Shown in pieces: positions 8,403-17,675 of a stretch of DNA of 64,000 nt. Both the position numbers and the translations under genes were made by a program. The notes beneath the pieces were generated by a model. It did not search any database, was not told where the DNA came from, and saw only the letters and a program-made list of their open reading frames with translations. This stretch comes from Azospirillaceae bacterium (GTDB taxonomy: Bacteria > Pseudomonadota > Alphaproteobacteria > Azospirillales > Azospirillaceae). The first letter of the stretch is position 1; the number at the start of each line of letters is the position of its first letter. The stretch spans positions 744,001 to 808,000 of the forward strand of contig JAPWJW010000005.1 in assembly GCA_028283825.1 (NCBI GenBank), read 5' to 3'.

Positions 8403-10100
8403 TCATCCCGCCCGAACTTCATTAAGGAAACGCCCGACCTGTTCGGAAAGAGTTTCCGAATTCCGGGCAAGTTCGCTGGACGCCGCCAGGACCTGTTCGG
8501 ACGATGCCGCCGCCTCTTCCGTGGCATGTGAGATGTCGGTGATGTTGGTGGTCACATCCTGCGTGCCCCGCGCGGCTTCCTGAACGTTGCGGGCAATCTC
8601 ACTCGTGGCCGCCCCCTGTTCCTCCACAGCGGAGGAAATGCCGGTGGAGATGCGCTTGATTTGCTCAATGATGGCGGCGATGCCCTGGATGGCCATGACA
8701 GTGGTCAGGGTTTCTTCCTGAACCGAGGTGATCTGCTGGCTGATGTCGGCCGTCGCCTTGGCGGTCTGGGTGGCGAGGCTTTTGACCTCGTTGGCGACAA
8801 CGGCGAAGCCCTTGCCCGCTTCCCCGGCGCGGGCCGCCTCGATGGTGGCGTTGAGGGCCAGCAGGTTGGTCTGCGAGGCGATGTCGTTGATCAACGTGAT
8901 CACCGCGCCGATGCGGTCGGTGGCGCCGGACAGGTTCTTGACCAAGCCGTTGGTGCGCCCGGCTTCTTCCGAGGCCGTGTTGGAGATGCGGGCGGCCTCG
9001 GTCATTTGGCGGGCGATTTCGGTGATGGAGGAAGACAACTCCTCCGTGGCCGCGGCCACCGTCTGGACGTTGACGGTGGCTTGCTGCGCGCCGGCGGCGA
9101 CGGTGGCGGCTTGCCGTGCCGACTGATTGGCTCCGGTATTGATGTTCCGGGCCGTCACCTGCAGTTCGGTGGACTGGGCCCTGACGCTGTTGACCAGGCC
9201 CATGACGGCGGTCTCGAATGAATCGGCCATCTTCAGCATGGCCTGCTTGCGTTCGGCCAGGGCGCGCTGTTCCGCCTTTTCCTGTTCGTTACGGAGACGG
9301 TTGTTCTCGATGGCATTGGTCTTGAACACCGCGACGGTGCGGGTTATCGCGCCGATTTCGTCCGAACGGCGCGCATCGGGAACATCCGCGTTCAAGTCGT
9401 TGTTGGCCAACCGCTGCATGATGGTGATCAAGCGCGACAGAGGGCCGACGATCGTGGACCGGGAAATCCACATGCCGAAAACGAGCGCCGAAACAAGACC
9501 GATGACCGCGACAACCAGAGACGTGACAATGGTCTTATCGGTTTTATCGGTTAAATCATCCGATTCCTTGCTTGCCGAATTTATGATATCGTCTGATAAA
9601 TTCTTGAGATCATCTGCAATGGAAATGATCTTCGGTTCACATTGGCCCTTGAGTGCCACTCCGGCCTTTAGGCTAAGGTCAGCATCGATTGTTGACGCAG
9701 CCTGTTTGATTAATGATTCACATTCGGCGAAGGCCGACTTCGTGGCCACTTCAATGTGGTTGGCATGAGACGAAAATTCCGGAACAAGTGATTCTATTTC
9801 TTTCATGTTACTAGAATAGTCTTGTTGAGATTTCCTGATTTCGTCCAGCAGGCGGGAATTGCCTTCTTGAGTTGTTTCCAAAGCCAAGCTGTAAGCGGTT
9901 GAAATATATATACGAATTTCCTTTCTCGCTTCGACGGCGGAAATTGATGCCTTTTCTTCGTGGTCGAGAAGATTGGAATATCTATTATCGATGTTTTTCA
10001 TCGATATGCTAGAATACACGGCGCCAATAAGAACGACGACACCAAGAGAAATGATAATCATGTTGATCTTTTGAGCAATGCGTAGATTGTCAAGAAACAT
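8403..10100 (-). CDS. Methyl-accepting chemotaxis protein
   Basis: 565 residues from ATG 10100 ([20 protein letters not shown], a typical start of this class). Helix 1 spans about 12-33. A four-helix-bundle-type periplasmic sensor follows, then helix 2 (about 185-208, [20 protein letters not shown]) and a HAMP domain ([19 protein letters not shown]). The cytoplasmic signalling domain contains the hairpin tip [20 protein letters not shown] and [20 protein letters not shown]. It should pass a chemical signal to CheA/CheW. There is no C-terminal pentapeptide tether. The 5' half, covering the sensor domain, is more AT-rich than the conserved signalling half. It is a stand-alone gene. Confidence 0.95.
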   Translation of the reverse strand: MFLDNLRIAQKINMIIISLGVVVLIGAVYSSISMKNIDNRYSNLLDHEEKASISAVEARKEIRIYISTAYSLALETTQEGNSRLLDEIRKSQQDYSSNMKEIESLVPEFSSHANHIEVATKSAFAECESLIKQAASTIDADLSLKAGVALKGQCEPKIISIADDLKNLSDDIINSASKESDDLTDKTDKTIVTSLVVAVIGLVSALVFGMWISRSTIVGPLSRLITIMQRLANNDLNADVPDARRSDEIGAITRTVAVFKTNAIENNRLRNEQEKAEQRALAERKQAMLKMADSFETAVMGLVNSVRAQSTELQVTARNINTGANQSARQAATVAAGAQQATVNVQTVAAATEELSSSITEIARQMTEAARISNTASEEAGRTNGLVKNLSGATDRIGAVITLINDIASQTNLLALNATIEAARAGEAGKGFAVVANEVKSLATQTAKATADISQQITSVQEETLTTVMAIQGIAAIIEQIKRISTGISSAVEEQGAATSEIARNVQEAARGTQDVTTNITDISHATEEAAASSEQVLAASSELARNSETLSEQVGRFLNEVRAG

Positions 10101-10794
10101 CAAAATTCCCTTTGTTAACTCTGGCTCAGAGGCTGTCATTGAACTTTATTGGGCCTCTGAAAAATGTTGGCCCTACCATCTTTCTCAGCCGAGAGGATGA
10201 CTTGCTCTCCCGCCGGGCAATGGACTTGGATGAGGGGTGGTTTTGGTCGTGCGGAACATCAACTTCCCAGCAGGCTGTGTCTGCGAGCGCCCCCGCAAAA
10301 CAGCCTCCTGACCCACAGTCGGGGAGTTGGAAAACCACACCATACACGGCTCCTGTGACCTTTAGCGTGGAGGGGCCTGGACATACGCCACAGGCTCCCC
10401 GACCAAAGAATCGAGGATATCGGTGCCCTCACGGCGGGCGCCGAGCCGATATGATGAGGGGTTTCCACACCCCAGGGTGCGCGTCACACCCCGCTGGAAA
10501 TACTAGGGGCCGCCCAGCCAAAAGGCATATGCATTCGCAGGGTGCGCACGGGGGGACAGTATTTCATGCACTGATGGAAAGTCTTGTTTCGGGGAAGTGC
10601 CCCAGTCGCCGAACTGGACATGGCCGGCATCAGGCGCATCAACGAAAGCCTGGAATTTGGAGCGGCGCAGATGGCGATGGCCCGGGCGGTTGGCGCAAGG
10701 GACAACGGCCCGGGCCATCGCGCGTGGCCGAAAGTTGTGCGGTCACTTGATTGACGGAAGGGGCGCCGCCGAGGGCTGGCGGCGCCCCTTCCCT
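10101..10794. other. 694-bp stretch between two chemoreceptor genes with no convincing gene
   Basis: Next to the chemoreceptor start is an inverted repeat (TCAGAGGC at 10126-10133, GCCTCTGA at 10153-10160). Several frames stay open for 60-75 codons on both strands, especially on the minus strand between about 10126 and 10705, but none shows a start site or recognisable domain. Short G/C-rich inverted motifs such as GGGGTTTCCACACCCC near 10460 recur. Base composition is more even than in the flanks. It could be a decayed mobile remnant or a structured RNA; I cannot decide. Confidence 0.4.
10620..10754 (+). CDS. Possible 44-residue small protein
   Basis: A short frame from ATG 10620 to TGA 10752-10754 starts MAGIRRINESLEFGAAQMAM. 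It has GC-rich third codon positions in its first half and an amphipathic look. The frame is open upstream to about 10573 without a start, so it could equally be the tail of a lost gene. No Shine-Dalgarno site is evident. No family recognised. Confidence 0.2.
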   Translation: MAGIRRINESLEFGAAQMAMARAVGARDNGPGHRAWPKVVRSLD

Positions 10795-12867
10795 TTACGC
10801 CGCCTTGATGGTGGCGACGAAGGTGCTGACCACGGCGCGCAGGGTATCGGCCTCGCGGCCCAGCACGTCGGAGGAGCTGAGCACGCTGCGCGCGGCGTTG
10901 CCGGTCTCATCCGCCGCGGTGCGCACGCCGTCGATGTTGGACGACACCTCGCGCGTGCCGACCGAGGCCTGCTGGACGTTGCGGGCGATCTCTTGCGTCG
11001 CCGCCCCCTGTTCCTCCACCGCCGAGGCCACGCCGGTGGTGATCTGGCTCATGGTGGCGATGATGCCGGTGATGCCGTCGATGGCGGCCACGGCGCGGGA
11101 CGTCTCTTCCTGGATGGCGGCCACCTGGGCCTGGATCTCCTCCGTCGCCTTGGCGGTCTGCCCGGCCAGGGCCTTGACCTCGCTGGCCACCACGGCGAAG
11201 CCCTTGCCGGCCTCACCCGCCCGTGCCGCCTCGATGGTGGCGTTCAGCGCCAGCAGGTTGGTCTGGCTGGCGATGTCGGTGATCAGTTTCACCACGTCGC
11301 CGATGCGCTGGGCGGCTGTCACCAGCCCGTCGATGGACTGCTTGGTGCTGGACGCCTCACGCACCGCCGCATCCGAGGTCCGCGTCGCGTTGGCCATCTG
11401 CTGCGCGATCTCGGCGATGGACTGGTGCAGTTCCTCGGCCGCGGCGGCCACGGTCTGGACGTTGCCGGAGGTCTCGTCCGCCGCCCCCGCCACGGTGTTG
11501 GACAGGGCGATGGTGTCGCCGGCCGACAGGGTCAGGCTGTCGGCGGCACCGCGCAGCGACCTTTCCGCACCGGAGAATGTGTTCACCACCTGGTCGATGG
11601 AGGTGGCGAAATCCCGTGTCGCCGCCTCCAGCCGCAGGCCCCGCTGTTCCTTGGCCGCGTCGTCCGCCCGCTGGCGTTCGGCCAGCAGGTCGGCCTGCTT
11701 GGCGTTGCTGCGCAGGGTGGCGATGGCGCCGGCCATCTCCCCGATCTCGTCATGGCGTTCCGTCAGGGGGACGGCCAGATCGTGGTCGCCGTCGGCGATC
11801 TTCATCACCACGCCGGTCAGCACCGACAGCGGCCGGGTCACCCGGCGTCCCACCAGCCAGACGATGCCGGCCAGCACGCCGCCGGCGACGACCAGCAGCG
11901 CCAGCACCAGCGCCAGGGTGGTGCGGGCGGCCGCATGCTGGGCGTCCGCCAGGGTGATCGCCTGGGCGATGGCGGCGTCACGGATGCCCAGGATGCTTTC
12001 CAGCTGCGGCACGCTGCCCTTGCGGTATTCCTTGGCGTCAAAGGCATAGGGCGTGCCGGCGGCGCTGGCCTCCAGGATCTGGGTGCGGCGGACGCTGAAG
12101 GCGGCCTTGTAGGCCTGGCGGGTGTTCTCCGCCGCCTTGGTCAGGCTGTCCGGCGTGCCGGCCAGGGCCAGCTGGCCGTCCAGGCGTCCTTCCAGATCGT
12201 CCAAATGGCCCTGGATGATTTGGATGTTCTGCAGGGCCTGCGGCGTCAGCGGCTTGGCCGTACCCACCGCCTGCAACAGCAAGGTGGACTGGCGGCCGGC
12301 ATAGTCGCGGTAGGACCAGGCGAGGCCGGCGACGTTGGCATAGTGCCCGGCCTCCGGCGCGCGTTGCAGCAGCGACCGGATGGTGGCGTTCAGGGCGCCG
12401 TTCAGGTCGGCCATGACGCTGAACATGCCGCTGACGTAAGTGTCGGTTTCCTTGGCGTCGCGCTGGGCCACCGGCCGGGCCAGCAGGCTGTCGGCGGTGC
12501 CGCGCAGGGTGGACAGCCGGCTGTCCAGGGTGGCTACCAGCGCCGTCAACGACGCCTTGGTGTCGAAATCCTCATTGGCGATCAGGGTCACCAGGGCCTT
12601 GCGCACCTCATCCGCCTTGGCGCGCTGCTGGCGCACCGGTTCCACCAGGGCGGCATCGTCGCTGGACAGGGCCAGCATGGTGGGGCCGCGCTCCACCGCC
12701 AGGTTCTCCGTCATGCGGGTCAGGGCGGCCATCACCCGGGCCAGGCCCTGGGCGTCGGCGGCGGCCGATGCCGACCGCCACTGGTCCACCGCCACGATGG
12801 CGCCCAGCACCAGCATCAGGGCGGCGACACCGCCCAGGCAAGTTGCGATCAAGGTACGAATGGTCAT
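10795..12867 (-). CDS. Methyl-accepting chemotaxis protein with large periplasmic helical sensor
   Basis: 690 residues from ATG 12867 ([20 protein letters not shown]). Helix 1 spans about 5-27. A periplasmic region of roughly 280 residues is largely helical and contains [10 protein letters not shown], resembling the ERG motif of nitrate/nitrite-sensing-type (NIT) domains. Helix 2 is near 317-340. It is followed by HAMP ([20 protein letters not shown]) and the signalling domain ([40 protein letters not shown]). An upstream frame-open stretch to 12906 is unlikely to be coding. The signalling domain is close to that of the receptor at 8403, but the sensor parts are unrelated, so the ligands differ. 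No tether pentapeptide is seen. Confidence 0.94.
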   Translation of the reverse strand: MTIRTLIATCLGGVAALMLVLGAIVAVDQWRSASAAADAQGLARVMAALTRMTENLAVERGPTMLALSSDDAALVEPVRQQRAKADEVRKALVTLIANEDFDTKASLTALVATLDSRLSTLRGTADSLLARPVAQRDAKETDTYVSGMFSVMADLNGALNATIRSLLQRAPEAGHYANVAGLAWSYRDYAGRQSTLLLQAVGTAKPLTPQALQNIQIIQGHLDDLEGRLDGQLALAGTPDSLTKAAENTRQAYKAAFSVRRTQILEASAAGTPYAFDAKEYRKGSVPQLESILGIRDAAIAQAITLADAQHAAARTTLALVLALLVVAGGVLAGIVWLVGRRVTRPLSVLTGVVMKIADGDHDLAVPLTERHDEIGEMAGAIATLRSNAKQADLLAERQRADDAAKEQRGLRLEAATRDFATSIDQVVNTFSGAERSLRGAADSLTLSAGDTIALSNTVAGAADETSGNVQTVAAAAEELHQSIAEIAQQMANATRTSDAAVREASSTKQSIDGLVTAAQRIGDVVKLITDIASQTNLLALNATIEAARAGEAGKGFAVVASEVKALAGQTAKATEEIQAQVAAIQEETSRAVAAIDGITGIIATMSQITTGVASAVEEQGAATQEIARNVQQASVGTREVSSNIDGVRTAADETGNAARSVLSSSDVLGREADTLRAVVSTFVATIKAA

Positions 12868-12930
12868 TATGCTAGCGCCCCCGCTAAAATCCCCCGGTGG
12901 CGTCACCCATGATGGCGCGCCGTCCGGTTG

Positions 12931-12952
12931 CTTCCATCCCCCAAGATGGAAG
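12931..12952. promoter_or_regulatory. 8-bp inverted repeat upstream of the second chemoreceptor
   Basis: CTTCCATC (12931-12938) and GATGGAAG (12945-12952) form a perfect inverted repeat 64 bp before the chemoreceptor start. It may be an operator or a leader hairpin. Nothing else is recognised in the 266-bp gap up to 13134. Confidence 0.3.
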
Positions 12953-13133
12953 AGAGGCGCTGAATAAACCGTTAAATGTGAACCGCATGATAACGCACCC
13001 GCTTAGGTGATGCCGGGTATGAAGATGCGGTCCGTATCATGCTGAACCGCCTTGCCTTTCTGGCCCTACGCACGATTTAACAGGGGAAGGCGGCGCCGGA
13101 CGCCGTGGAAAGAAACCATGAGGAGACGCCCCC

Positions 13134-14603
13134 ATGCCGACGATCGACCGCCGTTCCCTGCTGGGGGCCTCCGGCCTCGCCGTCGCCTCTCTGGCCGCCC
13201 CCGCCGCCATGGGACAGACCGCACCGGCGCCCGGCCCGGACAAAGGCAAGGACGGCGCGCCGCCGCCCAAGGTGACGGAGATCCTGGCGCGTTACATCGT
13301 CGATGCCAGGTTCGAGGACCTGTCGGCCAATGTGCGGCGCGAGGGGGCCCGCACCCTGCTGAACTGGGTGGGGGTGGCCATCGGCGGATCGCGCCATGAG
13401 ACGGTGGAGATCGCGGTGTCGGCCCTGGCACCCTTCTCCGGCCCGGCGCAGGCCTCATTGTTCGGCCGCAAGGAACGGTTCGACATCATGAACGCCGCCT
13501 TCCTCAACGGCGTCTCCAGCCACATCTTCGACTATGACGACACCCACCTGAAGACCATCATCCACCCGGCGGGCCCCGTCGCTTCCGCCATCCTGGCCTA
13601 TGCCGAGATGCACCCGGTGAATGGGCGTGATTTCCTGAACGCCCTGGTGCTGGGCGTGGAAACCGAATGCCGTATCGGCAACGCCGTCTACCCCAACCAT
13701 TACGACGCTGGCTGGCACATCACCGGCACCGCCGGCGTCTTCGGCGCGGCGGCGGCGGTGTCCAAGCTGATGGGCCTGGATGTGCAAAAGACGGTGTGGG
13801 CGCTGGGCCTGGCGGCATCCCAGCCCGTGGGCTTCCGCGAAAGCTTCGGGTCCATGAACAAAAGCTTCAACCCCGGCCGGGCGGCGTCCAACGGCCTGTT
13901 CGCCGCCATCCTGGCGCAGAAAGGCTACACCAGTTCCGACGCCATGATCGAGGCCAAGCGCGGCTGGGCTAATACCATCTCCACCAAGCAGGATTATGCC
14001 GAGATCCTGGACGGCCTGGGCCAGCGCTATGAGGCGGCGTTGAACACCTACAAGCCCTTCGCCTGTGGCATTGTCATGCACCCCGCCATCGACGCCGCCA
14101 TCCAGCTGCGGAACGAGAACAAGCTGACGCCCGACCAGATCGACCATATCGACATGCAGGTGCACCCGCTGGTGCTGGAACTGACCGGCAAGACCGCCCC
14201 TAACACCGGGCTGGAGGGCAAGTTCAGCATCTATCACGCCGTGGCGGTGGCCGTCGTCCAGGGGGCGGGCGGCGAAAAGCAGTTCTCCGACCCGGCGGTG
14301 CGCGACCCGGCGGTGGTGGCGTTGCGCGCCAAGGTGAAGCCCGTGGTCACCCCCGGCATCAGGCCGGAACAGGTGGATATGACCATCGCGCTGAAGGACG
14401 GCCGCACCCTGCACCGCCATATCGACCACGCCATCGGCAGCCTGGAAAAACCCATGAGTGATGACGATTTGGCGCGCAAGTTCACCGACCTGGCCGACGG
14501 CATCCTGCCGGCCGACCGCATCCGCCATGTGATGGAACTGTGCCGCACGGTGGAGAGCCTGCCCGACGCGGCGGCGATCACACGGGCCGGTGCGCTGGCC
14601 TGA
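13134..14603 (+). CDS. MmgE/PrpD family protein, Tat-exported
   Basis: 489 residues. The N-terminus (DRRSLLGASGLAVASLAAPA) is a twin-arginine-type signal, so the mature protein would be periplasmic, which is unusual for a family named after cytoplasmic 2-methylcitrate dehydratase. Core features include FDYDDTHLKTIIHPAGPVAS, the conserved DD.H....HPG region, and WHITGTAGVFGAAAAVSKLM. FNPGRAASNGLFAA and a C-terminal domain with FSIYHAVAVAVVQGAGGEKQ also match. Members act as dehydratases or isomerases on hydroxy acids; the substrate here is unknown. The stop and the next start overlap as TGATG, indicating coupling with the pentapeptide-repeat gene. Confidence 0.9.
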   Translation: MPTIDRRSLLGASGLAVASLAAPAAMGQTAPAPGPDKGKDGAPPPKVTEILARYIVDARFEDLSANVRREGARTLLNWVGVAIGGSRHETVEIAVSALAPFSGPAQASLFGRKERFDIMNAAFLNGVSSHIFDYDDTHLKTIIHPAGPVASAILAYAEMHPVNGRDFLNALVLGVETECRIGNAVYPNHYDAGWHITGTAGVFGAAAAVSKLMGLDVQKTVWALGLAASQPVGFRESFGSMNKSFNPGRAASNGLFAAILAQKGYTSSDAMIEAKRGWANTISTKQDYAEILDGLGQRYEAALNTYKPFACGIVMHPAIDAAIQLRNENKLTPDQIDHIDMQVHPLVLELTGKTAPNTGLEGKFSIYHAVAVAVVQGAGGEKQFSDPAVRDPAVVALRAKVKPVVTPGIRPEQVDMTIALKDGRTLHRHIDHAIGSLEKPMSDDDLARKFTDLADGILPADRIRHVMELCRTVESLPDAAAITRAGALA

Positions 14604-15358
14604 TGACCATCGACGACCTGGAAGACCTGCTGAGTACGCAGACCGTGCGGGCGCGGCACTTCACCGATATGGACTGGCGCGACCAGGACGGAGCGGAATG
14701 CCTGTTCGAAGAGTGCGTCTTCGACGGCGTGCGCTTCACGGGGTGCGACTTCACCGCCAGCCGGTTCCGCAACTGCCGCTTCATCCGCTGCCGCCTGTCA
14801 CATGCCAAGCTGCGCGACGCGGTGTTCGAGGGCTGTGCCTTCGTGGCCGAGGATGACCGGACGGCGGGGTGCACCATCGCCTTCAGCGACCTGCGCGCCG
14901 TCCGGTTCGACCGGTGCGACCTGTCGTTCTGCACCCTGGACCGGTGCGACCTGTTCGAGGTGGAGGCCCAGGGCTGCACCTTCATGGGCGCCCGCTTCCA
15001 CCTGGTGGAAATCCGCCACGCCCTCAGCCGCAAGCAGACCCTGTCCCGCGCCACCTTCCGCGACTGCAACCTGGAACTGGCCGACCTGTCGCGGCTGTCT
15101 TTGGTCGAGGTGGCGATCACCGGATGCCGCCTGCGCGAGACCGACCTGCACGGTGCCGACCTGACGAACGCGACCTTGCGGGACAGCGACCTGTTCCAGG
15201 CCATCCTGACGGGGGCCAGGCTGGACGGCGCCGACCTGCGCGGGGCGGAGATCAGCGGCCTGGACCTGCGATTGCTGGCGGGCTTCAACGGTCTGAAGAT
15301 CGCGCCCGACCAGCAGCATGTCCTGCTTCAGGCCACGGGCATCGACGTCAGCGACTGA
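14603..15358 (+). CDS. Pentapeptide-repeat protein
   Basis: 251 residues from ATG 14603, whose A is the last base of the preceding stop codon. Nearly the whole chain is A(D/N)LXX or CXFXX-type repeats: CVFDGVRFTGCDFTASRFRN near residues 39-58 and GADLTNATLRDSDLFQAILT near 195-215. It should fold as a right-handed quadrilateral beta-helix. There is no signal peptide or membrane segment. The cysteine-rich spacing recalls the Qnr-like topoisomerase-protecting subgroup, but I see no specific loop features and do not assign that role. Coupling to a Tat-exported MmgE/PrpD protein is unexplained. Confidence 0.88.
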   Translation: MTIDDLEDLLSTQTVRARHFTDMDWRDQDGAECLFEECVFDGVRFTGCDFTASRFRNCRFIRCRLSHAKLRDAVFEGCAFVAEDDRTAGCTIAFSDLRAVRFDRCDLSFCTLDRCDLFEVEAQGCTFMGARFHLVEIRHALSRKQTLSRATFRDCNLELADLSRLSLVEVAITGCRLRETDLHGADLTNATLRDSDLFQAILTGARLDGADLRGAEISGLDLRLLAGFNGLKIAPDQQHVLLQATGIDVSD

Positions 15359-15362
15359 AAGA

Positions 15363-16143
15363 TCAGCCCAGGAAGTCCAGCAGCGCCTGGTTGAAGGCGT
15401 CGGCCTGTGCCACGTTGGTCAGGTGGGCGGCGTCCAGCATCACCACGCGGTTGTCGGGGATGCCGGCCGCCAGTTCCTGGATCTTGGCCGGCGGGGTGGC
15501 CGGGTCGGCGGTGCCGCCGATCAGCAGCGTGCGGCACGGTGATGCCCGACAGGTGCGGGCGCTGGTCCATGTCGCGGACGACGGCGCAGCAACCGACATA
15601 GCCCTGCGGCTTGGTCGCCAGCAGCAGCCGGCGGATGCCGTCGATGGTGTCCGGATGCCCCGCGATGAAGTCCGGGGTGAACCAGCGCTCGATCACGCCG
15701 TCCGTCACCGCCGCCATGCCGCCGGCCGACACCAGATCCATGCGCACCTGCCAGCCGTCCGGCGGCCCCATGTAGGCGGCGGTGTTGGCCAGCACCAGGC
15801 GTTCCAGCCGCGGGCCGGCATTGGCGCCCAGCCACTGCCCCACCATGCCGCCCAGCGACAGCCCACAGAAATGGGCGCGGTAGATGTCCAGTTCGTCCAG
15901 CAGGGTCAGCACGTCCTGACCCAGCCGTTCCAGGCTGTAGGCCCCCGCCGGCGCGTCGGAGGCGCCGTGGCCACGGCTGTCATAGCGGATGACCCGGTAG
16001 CGCTGGCTCAGCCTCGCCATCTGCGGTTCCCAAAGGGGGATGGCGGTGCCCAGGGAGTTGGAAAGGACCAGGGGCTGGGCATCGGCCGGACCATCGACCC
16101 GGTAGTTGAGGTGACAGCCATCATCCAATGCTATCAATGGCAT
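15363..16143 (-). pseudogene. Alpha/beta hydrolase, 3-oxoadipate enol-lactonase-like, frameshifted
   Basis: Resembles PcaD-type enol-lactonases. From ATG 16143 (GAAGG six bases upstream) the frame encodes LVLSNSLGTAIPLWEPQMAR, YDSRGHGASDAP and the nucleophile elbow CGLSLGGMVGQWLG. After HLSGITVP the frame is lost. The continuation LLIGGTADPATPPAKIQELA, holding the acid, then AAHLTNVAQADAF, holding the catalytic His, lies in another frame and ends at 15363. One extra base near 15535-15541 accounts for this; without it the protein is 259 residues, the normal size. Enol-lactonase acts in the beta-ketoadipate pathway, but no other pca gene is nearby. It could be a sequencing error rather than a true lesion. 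Confidence 0.78.
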
Positions 16144-16490
16144 ATTCAACCTTCCTATGGCTTGACGGCACCGATGGGGCGATCAGGTTTTGCCGGACGT
16201 CGACCGATTACATGGTTGTTTACCCCATGGTTGCGCCTATGGACAGCCTGCGTCGCGGCACCAGGACGCGGCATCCATTCAACCATTTTGGGATGAATTA
16301 ATTATAAATTATTGATATTAAACCATATTATCACACAAGGCGCCCTGACTTGAGTGGCGTTGACCCGGAGTTGCCGCAGAATGTTTTACAGATAGCCTTG
16401 CCGTTTTCCCGGCACGCGTATTCCATGCTGCTTTCATGGTTGTAATTTTGCCGCCTGATTGCGGCGATCGCTGAATTCGGTGGCGGGCGG
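16144..16490. promoter_or_regulatory. 347-bp gene-free region before the RgpF genes
   Basis: This gap separates the divergent hydrolase and rhamnan-type genes, so promoters for both should lie here. It holds an AT-rich block at about 16290-16335 (AATTAATTATAAATTATTGA), unlike the surrounding GC-rich sequence and a likely promoter or regulator-binding zone. No gene or strong hairpin was seen. Confidence 0.4.
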
Positions 16491-17540
16491 ATGTATAAGT
16501 TACGTGTTCTAGTCAATTGGATTATCAGGCAGTTCTCCTATCGAAGCCGCCGCCTGATAGCGCTTGTCGCCGACTATGCCGAATTGCTGCTTTTCCCGCC
16601 CCCCGCCGTGCCCCAAGGCGGCAACATCCGGCGGCGATGGTCGGGCGGGGTCGCCCTGGACGGTGCGGCGCGGGTGGCCGTCTTCATGCACTTCGCCCGT
16701 GACGACACCGTGGCGCCCTATGTCCGCTACTATGTGCGCAAGCTGCGTGAGGCTGGCTTCGCGGTGGTGTTCGCCAGCAACACGCCGGATCTCAGCGATG
16801 AGACCATCGCGCCGCTGTTGCCCGATGTCGCCCTGGCGTTCACGCGTGAGAATGTGGGCTGGGATTTCGCCGCCTATCGCGACGCCATCGCGTTGATCCC
16901 CGATGTGCCATCGCGGGAAATGCTTTTGATCACCAACGACAGCGTGTTCGGCCCCCTCTACGATCTGCCGCCCCTGATCGCCAAGGCGGACCCGCGCGAG
17001 GCCGATGTCTGGGGCAGTACCGACAGCTGGGAACGGCATTACCACCTGCAGAGCTTCTTTCTGCTGTTTCATCAGAAGGCGCTGCGGAACAAGGCGTTTC
17101 AGGAGTTCTGGAGGGGTGTCCGTCATTTCCGGCGCAAGCACTGGATCATCGAGAAATACGAGATCGGCCTGACCCGCACGTTGCAAAGCCATGGCCTGCG
17201 CTGCAAGGCCCTGTTCCCCTATGACAGCGTCACCGCCGCCTTCATGCGTGGTGCGGGCCTGCCACCGGCCAAGGCGGAGATCGGCGGCGACCGCGCGGAG
17301 CGTGAACTGGATAATTACATCAGGATGCTGGCCCGGCGTATCCGTGAAGCCACCCCTATTAATCAAACGCATTTCTTCTGGTATGAATTGACGGTCTCCA
17401 TGGGGTTTCCTTTCATCAAGCGCGAACTATTGCAGAAAAACCCGGCCAAAATACCGAACATCGCCGGCTGGGAGCGGGTGATATCCTCAGTCTCCACTTA
17501 CGATCCTGCGTTGATCCATGAGCATCTTGCCAACCAATAG
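16491..17540 (+). CDS. Rhamnan synthesis protein F (RgpF) family protein, copy 1
   Basis: 349 residues. The core AVFMHFARDDTVAPYVRYYV, FASNTPDLSDETI, NVGWDFAAYRDAI and LLITNDSVFGPL is the RgpF-domain pattern, in which GWDF and ITNDS(V/I)FGP are the most constant parts. RgpF proteins act in assembly of rhamnose-containing cell-wall or O-antigen polysaccharides, probably as glycosyltransferase-like enzymes. There is no membrane segment or signal. It is a paralogue of the next gene (17676), 135 bp downstream on the same strand. Usual RgpF partners (rhamnosyltransferases, dTDP-rhamnose genes) are not in the window. Confidence 0.85.
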   Translation: MYKLRVLVNWIIRQFSYRSRRLIALVADYAELLLFPPPAVPQGGNIRRRWSGGVALDGAARVAVFMHFARDDTVAPYVRYYVRKLREAGFAVVFASNTPDLSDETIAPLLPDVALAFTRENVGWDFAAYRDAIALIPDVPSREMLLITNDSVFGPLYDLPPLIAKADPREADVWGSTDSWERHYHLQSFFLLFHQKALRNKAFQEFWRGVRHFRRKHWIIEKYEIGLTRTLQSHGLRCKALFPYDSVTAAFMRGAGLPPAKAEIGGDRAERELDNYIRMLARRIREATPINQTHFFWYELTVSMGFPFIKRELLQKNPAKIPNIAGWERVISSVSTYDPALIHEHLANQ

Positions 17541-17675
17541 AGGTTTCCTGCACTTTGGCAGCTAAGGCGTGCTCCTCCCTCAAGGGAGTTATTTCTTTGT
17601 GGCAGTGCGCTTTTCTTTCTTATCCGCTAGCGAATGACCTATAGTGATAGTTTGGGGTAGGGGGCTAATTGGTTC

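Noticed and set aside
10112-10750. A 212-codon plus-strand frame in the chemoreceptor gap
   Set aside because: Pro/Gly/Arg-rich with no domain or convincing start, and it overlaps several other equally open frames.
10597-12912. Long plus-strand open frame of about 770 codons
   Set aside because: It is antisense to a clear chemoreceptor; the translation is Gly/Gln/His-rich with no domain, a product of GC-rich third positions.
14603-15358. Quinolone-resistance Qnr protein
   Set aside because: It is a pentapeptide-repeat protein, but no Qnr-specific loop or dimer features can be identified by eye.
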